The notes below the pieces were generated by a model that was not told where the DNA came from, searched no databases, and worked only from the letters and a program-made list of their open reading frames with translations. From Yamagishiella unicocca (taxonomy: Eukaryota; Chlorophyta; Chlorophyceae; Chlamydomonadales; Volvocaceae), in NCBI GenBank assembly GCA_003116995.1, contig BDSL01000026.1:186001-250000 (forward strand): a stretch of DNA of 64,000 bases, read 5' to 3'. The position numbers were made by a program, and so were the translations under genes. Each line of letters begins with the position of its first letter. Position 1 is the first letter of the stretch. This document shows, piece by piece, positions 12,201-24,355 of this stretch.

Positions 12201-14090
12201 CATCCTCTCAACAGCATACCTGGCGGCTATTACTGCCATGGAGGTGGGGCGCCGTTTTATGGCCGCGGCTTTGAAAAGGGCGGGGGCTGGTGGTCCCCCT
12301 CTTACTCCGGGTAGTGGTCTTCTGGATAGCGCCGTTCGCCGTGGGGTGGTGGAGTTTTGGGCCCTTCTGAGGGGCTTTGCTGCGCTGGGGCTTCCCCAGA
12401 AAGGCTGGGATGCAGTGGGGTCTCGGCATCCTTTCTTGCGGGTGGTCGCCAATCGCCTTGTGTGCGGGGGCCCGGCTGAGGTACTGGTGGATTCCTGATC
12501 GGCTCGGGTTGTCTTGGGGAGCGGGGTTTCCCGTGCTTCATACTTTCTGGCTATATAAGCGTGTTGAGCCCTGCTAGGGGTCCGTGCCTTATGGGATGAG
12601 AGGTGGCGGGTTCCGATGTTTGCATCGTTGCGGCGCTTCACTGGTTCGTCGGGTGCTGGGCTGTTAGGTTGGTTGGCGGCCAGTTCCTGATAGGGGAGCC
12701 TCTAGTGCAAATTCCCCCTGGGGTGCTGGCTGCTGCTCTGTATGCCTACGGCCTGTCAACTTGGTGTTCTGGTGGTTTGCCTTTGTTTCGGTGCATGTCG
12801 GTATTTGTTTCCTCCGTCTTGTTCAGTGTCAGGCGATGCGCCCGATGGTTCTACCTATTGGTCTGGAACCCACTGTAATCGTTACAACAAGCATACCCCA
12901 CTCGTGTGTACATACGTGCGTCTACCGCACACACTCCACCCTCCACTGATTTACCTGAGATTGCTGGGGTCAGGACGCCGTCGCCGATGAGCATCGCCGT
13001 GGCCACCACAGACACGCCCCACAGCGCCACCTGCGTCCTTCTGCTGCCTCGGAAGAACGACCGCACCGCCTCCGTGTCAGCGGACCAGCGCTGCCACCAC
13101 GGCTTACGGCCGGCACGATTGCCGCCAGCATCGCGATCGACGTCGGTGCTGCTGCCGTCGTCGCCCGACGGAGCTGCTGGGCCTCTGGCGCCATGTGGCT
13201 TGATGCCGATGTGGCGGCAGAGGAGCGAGTAGAGCGCAAAGGTGCCGCCTGCGGGCGACCGCAAATGGATGGCCGCCGAGGATCCCCTGAAAAGGGCCGC
13301 GATCAACGAACACGAGCGCCGCCACCAGCTCGCCGTTCATGCATTTACGACAGCTAACGCGGCACGTGCAGCGCCGGATGTACGACTTTTGATTTCCGTA
13401 CGTCGGCTCCCTCGCTCTTACCCTGTCCCTGGTCGTCGGCGCGCAGCACCACCCCGATGTACTTGGCCAGCACCTCCAGCGTCAGCGTCCAGAAGATGAG
13501 GCTGGCGGCGCCTAGCACGTCGGCCTGTCGGTAATCAGGTGCGAGGTGCGGGCAGGGGCGCGGCTAGAGGGAGGCGCACAAATAAAGGAGCCAAACAGCA
13601 ACCTCGTTACTGACTACTGCTTGCATGTGTTTGTGAGGGCCGGCAGGGACAGCTGTCCACACCATCAACCAGGAACGAGGAGGCATTGCACCTTTTGCGG
13701 CGGGCCCCGCGACTCCAGCTCCTGAAAAATGTTTACATAGACGTAGAGCGGCGAGGTGGCGATGTCGCCGAAGATGACGCCGATGCTGCTCCACGACAAC
13801 AGCGCGAAGGACGCCCACGACAGCTGCTGCTGCTGCTGCTGCAAGCACGCAAGCACGGCGGGGCTGTTTCGCATAAGCAACTGCCCGCCGCAGCAAGAGC
13901 CTGCCGCTGAGGGGAACAATCATATCAACGTCAAGGCAGCGGCTCATACCTGCCCATGTGGGTGGCCATGTTGGTGCTGTTTGGCATCGGTACCACGATC
14001 CTGTTTCCTGCTCTCATTCGCGCCCCGGGACCAGGGCCCTGAAGGAGCGGCTGCGGTCGCCGCGTGGTGAAGGTCTTGAGCTCCAAGCAT
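6273..14090 (-). CDS. HAK/KUP/KT-type potassium transporter, copy A
   Basis: Potassium uptake permease of the plasma membrane, probably K+/H+ coupled as in the family. Eighteen exons: 13950-14090, 13692-13838, 13422-13524, 12955-13248, 11914-12035, 11646-11745, 11180-11322, 10884-10937, 10557-10619, 10193-10282, 9954-10028, 9706-9849, 9508-9609, 8384-9184, 8176-8244, 7819-7938, 6854-7583, 6273-6469. All junctions keep frame, giving 1164 residues against roughly 700-800 for plant HAKs. Family motifs: [11 protein letters not shown] (about residues 71-81), [61 protein letters not shown]. The extra length is low-complexity cytosolic sequence: exon 14 (residues 527-793) after the last membrane segment and an Ala/Gly-rich exon 17 (857-1099). 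The start is the ATG at 14090; copy B aligns with this first exon at GTDA. Exon 16 ends in a GC donor. Lies downstream of copy B in the same direction. Confidence 0.9.
6569..6767. mobile_element. Small element with ~45-bp inverted ends (MITE-like)
   Basis: Within the last intron of transporter copy A, 6569-6616 and 6723-6767 are imperfect inverted copies of one sequence containing GGTCTGGAACCCACTG. The interior of about 105 bp has no coding sequence. The right arm plus flank (6702-6769) recurs at 12823-12890 in another intron of the same gene, with only a few mismatches. No clear target-site duplication is seen. Confidence 0.5.
8105..8175 (+). repeat. 22-bp tandem repeat carrying copies of a splice donor
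   Basis: Three full 22-bp units (8105-8126, 8127-8148, 8149-8170) and a partial one run into the 3' end of exon 15 of transporter copy A. On the minus strand each unit contains GTGCAGGTGGG, the same sequence as the real donor at 8175. Copy B has one unit only. Confidence 0.93.
11469..11600. repeat. Degenerate copies of the GTAACGGTTACAGT repeat family
   Basis: This segment of intron 6 of transporter copy A contains TTGTTGTAACGGTTACAGT, then a degraded version followed by GGGCCCCAGTCCAGAAGGTAG, then GTTGTTGTAACGGTTGTG. These resemble the ends of the inverted-repeat element at 6569-6767. Confidence 0.4.
12823..12890 (+). repeat. Second copy of the element arm at 6702-6769
   Basis: A 68-bp stretch in intron 4 of transporter copy A matches 6702-6769 with a few mismatches in the same orientation. 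It includes CAGTGTCAGGCGATGCGCCC and the inverted-repeat arm. The matching left arm is not visible. This intron (12036-12954) is much longer than its counterpart in copy B (21104-21401), which suggests an insertion. Confidence 0.6.
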
Positions 14091-15239
14091 GAGCGGGGGA
14101 GACTGGCGTAATGTGACAGGATATTTAGTTCCGAGCTAGCGCTTTTACTTTGGCGGCTACTTTGGCCGTTCGTAGACATACATGCATCGCGCAGCGCGCA
14201 AAACAGTCACGATGCTCGCAATGCTGGACAGAGCAAGGAGGCGCGATTATCGCATGTGCTATATTGGCCTTGTGCCATCTGCTGCCGGTTTCCTTTTGTC
14301 CTGCTGGTGCTGCGACCCACGGGTCTTCGCAGACCAAGGTGAAGGCGCGGCGAAGCCGCCATCCGCACTCGCACCAATGGACGGTACCAAATAATGAATC
14401 AATCAATATATACATACAAATACCATATATGTACCACAACATGACAGGACTATTGTGTGGGATAGATGGGGTCCTTAACATTCCTTAGCGGCGGATGAAT
14501 GGTTTCGTCGCGTTGCTTAGTTCGAAACTTCCTGTGATCTAGTGTGATCCTATCCATGAAACAACCTTCTCCGAAGATTATCCCCCAGGCGATGCCCAGT
14601 TCTGCCGGAAAGCGGCAAAGCGCCTTGGCTGTCTGTCGCAACCAGACACACTCTTTCATGGTAACAGTATAAGAGTAATTAATGTACTTCCGCGAAGTTT
14701 TGGCCCGCGGTAAACGACAGTCGGAATTTCCGGCAGTTGTTAGCTGCTGACGGTTAGCCACATTTTCGGCTGGGTTACTTGTAGGAGCTGTGGTGCAGCA
14801 TCTCCAGATTTTTGATAAGTGGGTGGGGACATGTGGGCACTGGCCTGCGTTCCTGCCTGATGATCCGCCGAGCACGCCGCCAAAGCAAGTTGACGCCGTT
14901 AGCTTGCCCACCACTACTACTCGCACCATCAACGTCAGCTTCTCCATTAAAAATAAAACGTTCTTAAAAAAGTGCCTTTATGAAAGCTTCAATACTACAG
15001 TCATCGCGGCAAATGCGCATGAAAACCAGAACGACCGACAGCGGCACGCACTTTGTGTGCAGTGCTTCAACACGCGTGGAAACTGCGCATGCGTGCACGG
15101 CGCTTGTCACAGGAGGGCGTGCAGTAATTAACGCGCCTGCCTCGCTGATCCGTCCGCCCGCCACCACCGAAGCTTCTGCTGTTGCCGCTGCCGGCATACA
15201 CAACGAAAGACGCTGCATGCACACGGCTCATGTAGCTGG
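14091..15239. other. Spacer between the two transporter genes
   Basis: About 1.15 kb covering the promoter of copy A and the 3' flank of copy B. The first 80 bp or so beyond the stop of copy B (about 15157-15239) match the 3' flank of copy A (6185-6272), after which similarity ends. The centre is AT-richer. No gene and no clear TGTAA on the minus strand were seen. Confidence 0.6.
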
Positions 15240-18200
15240 CTAGATATCTACTCGCATCCCTAGCTCCACCAGGTGCTCGCCGGGCACCTGCCACCGCTCC
15301 ATGTCCACGTAGGCTACGGCAGCCAGCCACCTGTACAGCAGGCCGTACACCAGCCAGTGCGACAGCTGCACCAGCGGCCAGGAGCCGAGCCGCGGAGGGA
15401 CCCGGATGAGCGCGCGGCTGGCGTAGTACACCACGCCTGCGGAAGGGCGGTTGGTTCGTTGGCTTCATTTGGTTGTTGGTTGTATGGTGGGTGGCGAAAG
15501 GAAAACATGAAAAATAGTGTCTGGAAGGCAGGGGAGCGGCGGAAGACACGTCCACGAGCATTGCCGTCGTTACTAAAACGCCAACAACAGCGGACAAGGC
15601 AATGCGGGGACACCGTATTCGGGAAGGCAACCAGCTCCCATCCATCTTTGCCAGTGGCGCATCAGGTCCAGTACCATCAGCAGCCGGCGGCGCCCTAGAG
15701 CACCCTAGGGACGCACTGCACTCCTCGGCGAGCCAGAAGGGCCCCACGCCGCAGCCCAGCTCCGAAACCCCATCCTCCATGCCGCCCGCAAGCCCACCCA
15801 CCATGCAGCTGCGCCTCCAGAAATGAGGCCACAGCCTCTTCAAGGAGCGACTCGCCCGCCGCGTCGCCACATGGCACCGGGGAGGCCCCGGCCTGCGATT
15901 GAATCCGCCGGTGATTCCTGTCGCCTCCGGCGCTCCGCTCGCCTCCAAACGCACGTTTGTTGCCCAGTGGCCCTGCTGGCGCTGGCGCGACAGGCTTCGT
16001 CCCCAGCACGCCGGTGACCTGCGTTTCAACGGACTGGCCTCCGGAGCTCTCAGTGGCCAACTGCAGTATCACGAGAGGATCCAACCGAGCCGAGAACATT
16101 CTCTGGGCATACGTGGCGTCCATTGCGGGGCTCGTGGGTTGCTCTTCTGGCTGCTCTTGGAGCTCAGAGGGGTGCAAGGTCGGTCGCTGTTGGGCCGCCG
16201 CCGTCACCGTCGCGGCTGCCGTCGAGGCTGCCGTCGCGGGTCCGTCAGCCTTACCGCCGCCGCTGGTCGCCGCCAGCGTGACCGCCGCCAGCAGGCGCTT
16301 GTGGATGGCGTTCAGGAGCTCACTGAGGAAGGCGGGGCCGTGGTCGATGATGTCCAGGTAACCGTAACGGGCAACCACCTGTGCACAACGGCCACAACGG
16401 TTTCTGTTAGGAAGGGGAAAGGAAGTTATGTCTGCCTCCACGCATGAAGCCGGGGCCTTGCTCTGGCCGTGTGATTGTCTGCTGATTCGGCCGCTTGGGG
16501 TATAACAACAATTTTGCTATCATGCGGAGATTCGGCAAAGCAAGGCAACGCATCGCTCACCTGGTAGAAGTTGGGAGGCGTGGCGCTGTGGGGGGTGTAG
16601 ACATGCAGCCGGTGGCGCCGCGGCACGCTGGGGATGGGCAGCCGCCGCACGGACAGGAACACGCACACCTCATGGATAGCCTGCAGCGGGCAGGGGTGAT
16701 GTGGTGTTGGGAGGGGCAGCAGCCGCAGGTGGATCGGGGCAAGCCAGCCAGCAAATAAAAGGTTGACGGGAACTGCGCTCCAACCTCAAACCACCCAACC
16801 CACCTGCACATTCCGCATGAAGTGAACCATCACTGGCGGCAGGGAGGTCATGGACGTGCTGGGATCCCCCACCTGCAGCAGGGCCAGCAGAACCGGGGAA
16901 AGGTCGCTCAAGCCCGGGACGGGGGACTGATGATGCTCGTCCTACGGTGACTCACCTTCTCGTCCATGTAGTACAAACCGATGCCCGCGAGCCGCGCTGT
17001 CAGCGGTATGATGATGGGCGGGGGCTGTGCGGTTTCCTTCGCAAGTCCCATCTCGGCATCCGAGAGCGGCTCGGCGCCGCCTCCGTCTCCGCCAGCACCG
17101 CCGGGTTCTTCTTCCTCCGCAGATGTCGGCAGCACAAGCGCCAGGGTGCCGGGTGCGAAACACGACTCGGGCAGCGGCCAACCGGTGGGCGCACAAACCG
17201 GTGCTTTGGCGTGCTCCGAGATCACCAGCTCCGAAATCCTGACAGCAGCTGGGCCACCAGGGAGGGCCCTCCGTGCCGCTGGCACTGCCGTACTTGCGCT
17301 GGTCGTACGGCGGCCGGGGAAGGGCGACGAGGCCGTCCTGATGCCTGCCTCTGCCTGCTCCGCCAGCCTCGCTGTAGCACGGGACGGTTTGCTGAGGCGC
17401 CGCATGAACCTCGCGGACTGGGTGGCGCGGGCGGGTGGCTCCAGGGGAGCCGCCGGCGCCGGCGGCAGCCGCAGCAGCGGCGGCGGCTGCGGGCGGCCCA
17501 GCACCCTGATCTGCGCGCCTGCTGTTAGCGCCGCCAGCCGCTCGCCCAGGCGGCGGCTGCCGGCCCACCAAGTGAGCATGATGGCGGAAACCACCAGCGC
17601 AACCAGCAGGGTGAACCAGCCGCCCTCCGGCACCTGATGACGGTTGGCAGTTGGCAGTACAAAGTTGGTGTTAAAAGCGGCGTTGTGTTGGGCGCCATTG
17701 ACCAGCAACGCCTGGAGACTGCCGGAACGTACACGCTAGGGTTGGTACTCCTCCACATTGCAGGCTAGTGCCTCAGCTTTTAACACCGGATATGTGTTTC
17801 TTGTCGTGAGTACCAACGTGGACTATTCTGGGACCAGATCATGCGTCGTCGTGGACATCAGCCCTATACTTCCCTGGTCAGCCATCCGTCGTACCCCGTG
17901 TCGCACCCACCTTTATGATGTTAGCCGACCAGTAGGCTCCCTCCAGCACAAGGAAGAATGCGAAGAAGGGCACCACCAGCAGCAAGCTCACACCCCACAC
18001 CGCCAGCATCACCTGGAGGGAGGCAAAGCGAGCATAAATGCACTGCTCGTGTAGCCCTGAGGATAATAAAACATTCGCATTTGTAATGAACCGAGCTGTA
18101 ATGGGCTTTGCCCTGGCCCTCCGCTCCCTCACCTCATCTGCTCGCAATAGCCTAGCAGTGTGACCCACCCACTGATGACCAAGCACCATACCCCACCATT

Positions 18201-21200
18201 GTGACCAGGCATGTTGTGGTCATCATGTCCGTCATCACCGCCAGCCCGTACGCCTTGCCCAGAGCCACCGTGTCCCGGAAGCCGCCAACCACCAGGCAGC
18301 ACAGGATAAAAAGTACGACATTGGCAAGCGGCACGTACACCTGCGTTGGAAACGTTTGCGCCACGGAGTACTCGACGCCAGGGAATCGTTGTTGTTGTTA
18401 CGTTTACAGTGGGTTCCAGGCCAGGGAATCGTATGGAGAAATGGATAGGCGGGCGCACATCGTGCTGTTAAGCGAGGCTAGCGGAGAACGGCAGAGAGGC
18501 CCTGCAGCAGGGGACTACTGCCAGGCCGCTGCTAGTCGCTGATTCACGCATGCAGGCGCACCTGTGTGGCCGCCGCTGGGTCCTTGCCCCCCGTGTGTAT
18601 TACCCGCACGGGGGGAAACGCGCCCAGAATCATGGCCTGCGCAGAAGGGGGTGGAAACAGCGGACGGTGGCGCGATGTTGGCGCGAAGTTATGCAGGGGG
18701 GCATCTATCGAACGAACCGCAGGCAGCATGGTATGCCTGGGGTGATACCGAGTTCGCTACACCGAACAGAGTAAGACCCGAACAGATGCGACGTTACTGT
18801 CGATGCTGCCAGTAACTAAGGCCACAACCTCCTGGAGAGCTCGCTTAATCTCCAGTTGCCTTGCATGGGTGCGCCGAGTTCAACCCAACTGTGCCCTAGC
18901 CAAAAGGTGCACAGATCACGTACCTGTCGTACGATGCTGAAGACGCCGCTGATGAGCGCCTGTGATGCCACGATGGTCGCCAGCGTCGCCAGCACCAGCA
19001 TGGGGTACAGCAGCTGCAGGGGGAACGGAGGCGGAATCGTACATATGTAAGGAACCGTTACAACACAAGTAAGTGCGCAGGTTCATCCCACAGCACCAAA
19101 CTCGGCCCCGCAGTGGATCCCGCAGCGAATTCCGCAGCAGGTCCCGCAGTGGTTTCCGCAGTGGTTTCCGCAGTGGTTTCCGCAGCGGATTCCGCAGCGG
19201 ATTCCGCAGTGGATTCTGCAGTGGATTCCGCAGTTGGTTCCGCACTGGATTCCGCAGTGGTTTCCGCAGTGGGTTCCGCAGTGAATTCCGCAGTGGTTTC
19301 CGCAGTGGTTTCCGCAGTGGGTTCCGCAGTGAATTCCGCAGTGGTTTCCGCAGTGGTTTCCGCAGTGGTTTCCGCAGTGAATTCCGCAGTGGGTTCCGAA
19401 GTGGTTTCCGCAGTGGTTTCCGCAGTGGTTTCCGCAGTGGTTTCCGCAGTGGTTTCCGCACTGGATTCCGCAGCGGATTCCGCAGTGGATTCTGCAGTGG
19501 ATTCCGCAGTGGATTCTGCAGTGGATTCCGCAGTGGTTTCCGCAGTTGGTTCCGCACTGGATTCCGCAGCGGATTCCGCAGTGGTTTCCGCAGTATATTC
19601 CGCAATGGCAAATACCTGGTGCGGCAGCGACTTCCAGAACGCGTCGGTGTCCTCGGGGTGCGCGATGATGTGGGCGGCCTGAGGAAGCAGAGGGTGGAGG
19701 TGGGTGCGCGAGTGCCCAACCGTTAGTCGCATGTGCACCCAAGTCATCATTATTCCGCCGCTTATGGCGCATCTCAACATATGACTCTGTTGGATGAACC
19801 GCCTTACGGTACACCATAATGACAAGTCAGTTGAACTACAACTTCTATACTGTTGGTTCGTTCAGGGCCTCTGCAGCCTCATACTATTATGTACGGCTTG
19901 CGTGGGAAGGCTATCAGGGGCTATCCCGCCCCCTCTGGGCTCTGGCCTGGGCTAGCGTGTCACCGTACGTTACCTGCCCCAGATAGGTGATCACCAGGCA
20001 GGGGTAGGCCAGAAGCGCGAAGGCCACCTGCGGACCATAGGCGGACGGACGCAAAGGGCATAACGTCATATAGTCAAGCGCGCGTCTGCCCGCAACAAGA
20101 TTTCTCCATCAAACCATTTAAGCGACGCGCGAGGGGTTCGGAGATCCTTCTGCGCGAGCCAAAACAAATCGCGCGCGAAAGCAGCAACGCATGCCGGTCG
20201 TTGCACGAGGCGAGCGATTGCTGGAAGCGGGCCCCGGACTGAAAAGTAAGGTCCCGACGACCGACCGACGCACCGAGATGGTGCTGCGAGAAAAGTGACC
20301 CAGGTCGGCGAAGAGCGCCTCCGCGCCCGTCACGCACAGCATGACGGCGCCAAGCGAGCGCCAGGCATCAGTACCGTGGTGAACGAACAGGGTGACGATG
20401 TGGGCGGGGTTGAGCGCTGCCGGGTGCGCACGTGCCATCCGTCGAGGGGGTGGGGGAAACGGCCGGGTCAGCGGCTAGGCGATCAGTCGTTGATTGGGGG
20501 CTCAATAGATAGGCTTGGACACATAACGCGCCCAGTGCGCCCGGCGGTTTTACGATTTGATCTGGAATGGTAACGAGCACTACTGCTACTGCATAACGGT
20601 CTGGGGCCCACTGTAACAAGTCCAACTGCGCTGGCATGCATGAAAGCCAGCACGCATCCCAGCTACCGCCTTGCGCTTACCTGCAAACACGGCGCCGCCA
20701 TTAAGGGAGATGTTGTAGATGTTGATGGCTGCGTTGGCCAGCAGCCACAGAGCGATGATGGGCGCAAAGAAGCGGCCTATCTGCGCGGTTAGTCGGGTGG
20801 TAGCTGGGTCATTTGGCGGCGCTGATTCGACAGCAGTCGCTCATCCCCAGTGTCGGCGGGATCATGATGTTGTGACGTAAGGCCCCCGGTCCGCCAGGAG
20901 TCACCGATACTGCCTTACTACTTTACCACGCAAACCATCAAACACGACGAAACGCGAAACTGCCACCGCTGACGCCCTTACCTTTCCTGTCCCCAGCTGC
21001 TGCAGCGCAAAGACCAGGCACAGCACGACGATGGTGACGGCCACCACCACGTTTTGGCCCAGGGAAGGAACCGCCACGCGCAGCCCCGAAACCGCCGACA
21101 GCACTGAATGCGGCGGCGAAGGAAGACGTCAAGATAGGTAGGCAGAAAGTTAGCGGGACTTCTTTGGAAGCTGGTTAAAGCCATATGTGAGGCCGCTGCA

Positions 21201-22137
21201 TCGGGTGGTTGTTGTTGTAGCGGTGTATGGTCTATGGATCCCATCTGGCACTCCTGGCCGGCAGCGTACAAGCGTCCGCGATGAATAACTGATGATGCTG
21301 AGGCCTGACGATCACACTTCGATCCCTCCCATTCCCTTGCACATGTGTCCCTGTGTGCATACGTGCGTCTACCGCACACACTCCACCCTCCACTGACGCA
21401 CCCGACATCGCTGGGGTCAGGACGCCGTCACCGATGAGCATCGCCGTGGCCACCACAGACACCCCCCACAGCGCCACCTGCGCCCTTCTGCTGCCTCGGA
21501 AGAACGACCGCACCGCCTCTGTGTCAGCGGACCAGCGCTGCCACCACGGCTTACGGCCGACACGATTGCCGCCAGCGTTGCTACCGGCGTCGATGCTGCT
21601 GTCGTCGTCGCCGGCGGGAGCGGTGGCTGGTGTCTCCTGGTGCAGCTCCCCCGACGGAGCTGCTGGGCCTCTGGCGCCATGTGGCTTGATGCCGATGTGG
21701 CGGCAGAGGAGCGAGTAGAGCGCAAAGGTGCCGCCTGCACGTCCGATGAGAAGATCGGCATGTTGGTGATTACGACGCGTACACACAGCGTGACACGACA
21801 TCATCCGGCGAATTTTTCTCACGGTGCTCCGCAGCACCTACCACAGGACACACACAGCAAGCGGTGTCAGCCATTCCTTCATTTCCTTTTTTACTTCCTT
21901 TTTTACGCGTCAATGCTATTATGGTCTCTAAATTCCGTACGATTTGCAGTAGCTAGACGCGCGGTCTATGTGTTGCCGTACATCAGCTCCCTGGCTCTCA
22001 CCCTGCCCCTGGTCGTCAGCTCGCAGCACCATCCCGATGTACTTGACCAGCACCTCCAGCGTCAGCGTCCAGAAGATGAGGCTGGCGACACCTAGCACGT
22101 CGGCCTGCATTTGCACACGCGCGGCGGGGCCCATCCA

Positions 22138-22177
<40 letters not shown>

Positions 22178-23238
22178 CGCGCAGCAGGGACTAGTTTAGC
22201 AGGTCGACAAGTTCAGACTTCAGCAACCACTAGCTACCAGCAGCAGCAGCAGCAGCAAGGCGGCGTGAGATCGCGCAGCAGCACGAAACCCGGCATTTGC
22301 GGCGAGCTACTAATGGTTGTGGAACACACGCACCGTGATGGCAGTAGCAGTGGCGCAGGTCGCGGGTGTACTAATGCTGACTAATGGCGTTCTGCTATCG
22401 TAAAGGTGTGTAGATCTCACCTTTTGCGGAAGCCCGCCGCTCGGCTCTAGCTCCTGGAAGATGCTGGAGTAGACGTAGAGCGGCGAGGTGGCGATGTCAC
22501 CCAGGATGACGCCGATGCTGGTCCACGACAGCACCGCGAAGGACGTCCAAGACAGCTGCTGCTGCTGCAAGCGTGGTCGACGCCGCCGGGGAGGGGGTAA
22601 GTTGTATCCGCGAGGGGGGTTGTGTGTGCGGTGCGTTCGCTTGGTGCAACAGAGACGGGTACGAGACGTGTGGCCGCCGGCAGTGTGAAGGGCTGCTGGG
22701 TACGCATTTTTTGGGCAACGCAAGCCACGATGTCTGCCGCCGGTAGGGAACTGGTTACCGTGTGTACGCACGGCATGTAGGCCTGGCCGACAACAAAACG
22801 CATGCGAGCTTCGTGAACGAAGGCAGCCTTAAATGCCACGATGCATGGTAGAATGAGAAGTGAGGAACTAATAAAGCCGTGGCGGCAAGGCACCGAGCGC
22901 TGGGCGATCGCCAAGCCAGGCAGGCCAGGAATTTTAACCCAACGGATAAGCCGTTAAGCAACCATTTCCGGCAATCAATCCCCAGCACAGAGACGTGCAG
23001 CAAACAATGCCAATTGGAGCCCTCCAAGCAGACAATAGTAGTTGCCCGCATCTGCCACCAAATGTACCCAGCTCCGGGTAACACAAAAACCAACCTCTCA
23101 TACCTGCTCGTGTGAGAGGCCATGCAGGTGCTTGCCTTCAGCATCCGTGCCTCCAGAGATATTGTTGTCACGGTCAGGAGGGGGACCTATGCTGCCACTT
23201 GCGAGCGCGGCTCGGCGGCGGTCTTGAACGGTAGACAT
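15240..23238 (-). CDS. HAK/KUP/KT-type potassium transporter, copy B
   Basis: Paralogue of copy A with 18 exons at identical intron positions and phases: 23104-23238, 22421-22564, 22002-22104, 21402-21734, 20982-21103, 20681-20780, 20274-20416, 19974-20027, 19616-19678, 18924-19013, 18562-18636, 18197-18340, 17911-18012, 16956-17633, 16804-16872, 16561-16680, 15802-16378, 15240-15436. All in frame, 1082 residues. Motifs: [35 protein letters not shown] (Met where copy A has Ile), [37 protein letters not shown]. The membrane core is nearly identical to copy A, while the cytosolic exons differ: exon 14 is 226 rather than 267 codons and exon 17 is 192 rather than 243, with different low-complexity content. 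Exon 4 is 13 codons longer here, in the loop before AVRSFFRGS. Start chosen at ATG 23238. This copy lies upstream and has GT donors throughout. Confidence 0.9.
19106..19606. repeat. 12-bp minisatellite in intron 9 of transporter copy B
   Basis: About 500 bp of 12-bp units close to TTCCGCAGTGGT, with variants. It fills most of intron 9 (19014-19615) and starts about 10 bases inside the donor. Long open frames on both strands here are products of the repeat. The same intron in copy A (10283-10556) is short and lacks it. Confidence 0.95.
22141..22180 (+). repeat. (CAG)n microsatellite
   Basis: About a dozen CAG triplets in intron 2 of transporter copy B, with a shorter tract near 22230-22255. 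Confidence 0.9.
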
Positions 23239-23927
23239 GGTTTGCAGGGTGCGGAAAACGAGTTCGTGACAAAATTTAATATTTTCAGTAAGTCTAGGAT
23301 GAAGCAGCTTATTATTATAACGCCTTTTATAGTATAGCCGGCCCCTTGTGAGGCATATACACCTTTCGCCCTTCGTAGATGTGACGAGCAGGGACGAGCA
23401 GCTGGCTCGAAGGCAACCGCACCCGTGATCAAATTTGATTGATTAGGATGTAGAATAAGCATATTACACATATCTTGTTCCGAATACCGACGGCTTACTC
23501 TTAGCATGTCCCATTCTTTTCGCCGAAAGGAACCAACTGTGGCTTGTCACGATTTTGTCATGGGAAGACATTTGCTTAGCGCCGTTTTCTACGACAGACG
23601 TATTTCACTCACTGTGCTGCTCCCGGCCCTCATATAGTGCGGCCTTGGCATGGGCCCCTCTTCTTGTCCTGGATTCGCCCGTGCTTGCGGATACGTGTAA
23701 CATCTTATTCTCCCTTGTCGCATTCTGCTCGCGATCTACGAATCATATGGCTTCTTAAGACAGAAGGCCCAAGATGCGGCACTGTGTCGGCGCTGCCGAT
23801 CGAGGCTGGGGTCGGCGTGGTTATGTCGTTGTGGCCGTGCCCTGCCGTGCGGTAGGGTACCTCAGGGTAGCGATGGTCGCGAGATAAATGCGATGAGGGA
23901 TTGACGCGATGGGATTGCTCAAACACA

Positions 23928-24355
23928 AACGCTCGTAACCGTACCTGGACTAGGATAGTGTGGACGGGTCTCCTGCCTCACCTGACCTCCCCGGCTAGCG
24001 TGGTGTGTGATCAAGCCGGCCCCTATTTTGTTTCTTGGGTAGGAGGATGGTCACGTTCATTTTGCAAGAGTCAATGTAAATCGCTGTACGGCTACGATAG
24101 ATGCTGAGTCCCTGCCCCCTCTTCTGAGATCGATCCCCTCCACGTGCTTGTTGGCCTCGAATTGCCGTCCAGTCATGCTGGACGCTCACGAGTTGACACA
24201 CTTTCACTCCAGGGAGATCTTCCGCTGCGGTGGGTTAAGAAGCCGAAGTACGGATGCTCGTAACCGTACTTTGGACTAGGGTAGTATGGACGGGTCTCCT
24301 GCCGCAACTGGCCTGCCCGGCTAGCGTGATGGGTAAACAAGCCGGCCCATACTAC
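23928..24355 (+). repeat. Pair of ~100-bp diverged direct repeats
   Basis: Segments 23928-24032 and 24252-24355 align along their length. Both start with GCTCGTAACCGTAC, share GGACGGGTCTCCTGCC and CCCGGCTAGCGTG, and end with CAAGCCGGCCC. They lie 324 bp apart; the role is unknown. Confidence 0.8.

Noticed and set aside
13564..13947. Alternative frame through exon 2 of transporter copy A starting [11 protein letters not shown]
   Set aside because: It is out of frame with the conserved [11 protein letters not shown] motif.
19058..19825. Four overlapping frames of 189-267 residues on both strands
   Set aside because: They are produced by the 12-bp repeat whose length is a multiple of three. 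The region lies inside intron 9 of a well-supported transporter gene.
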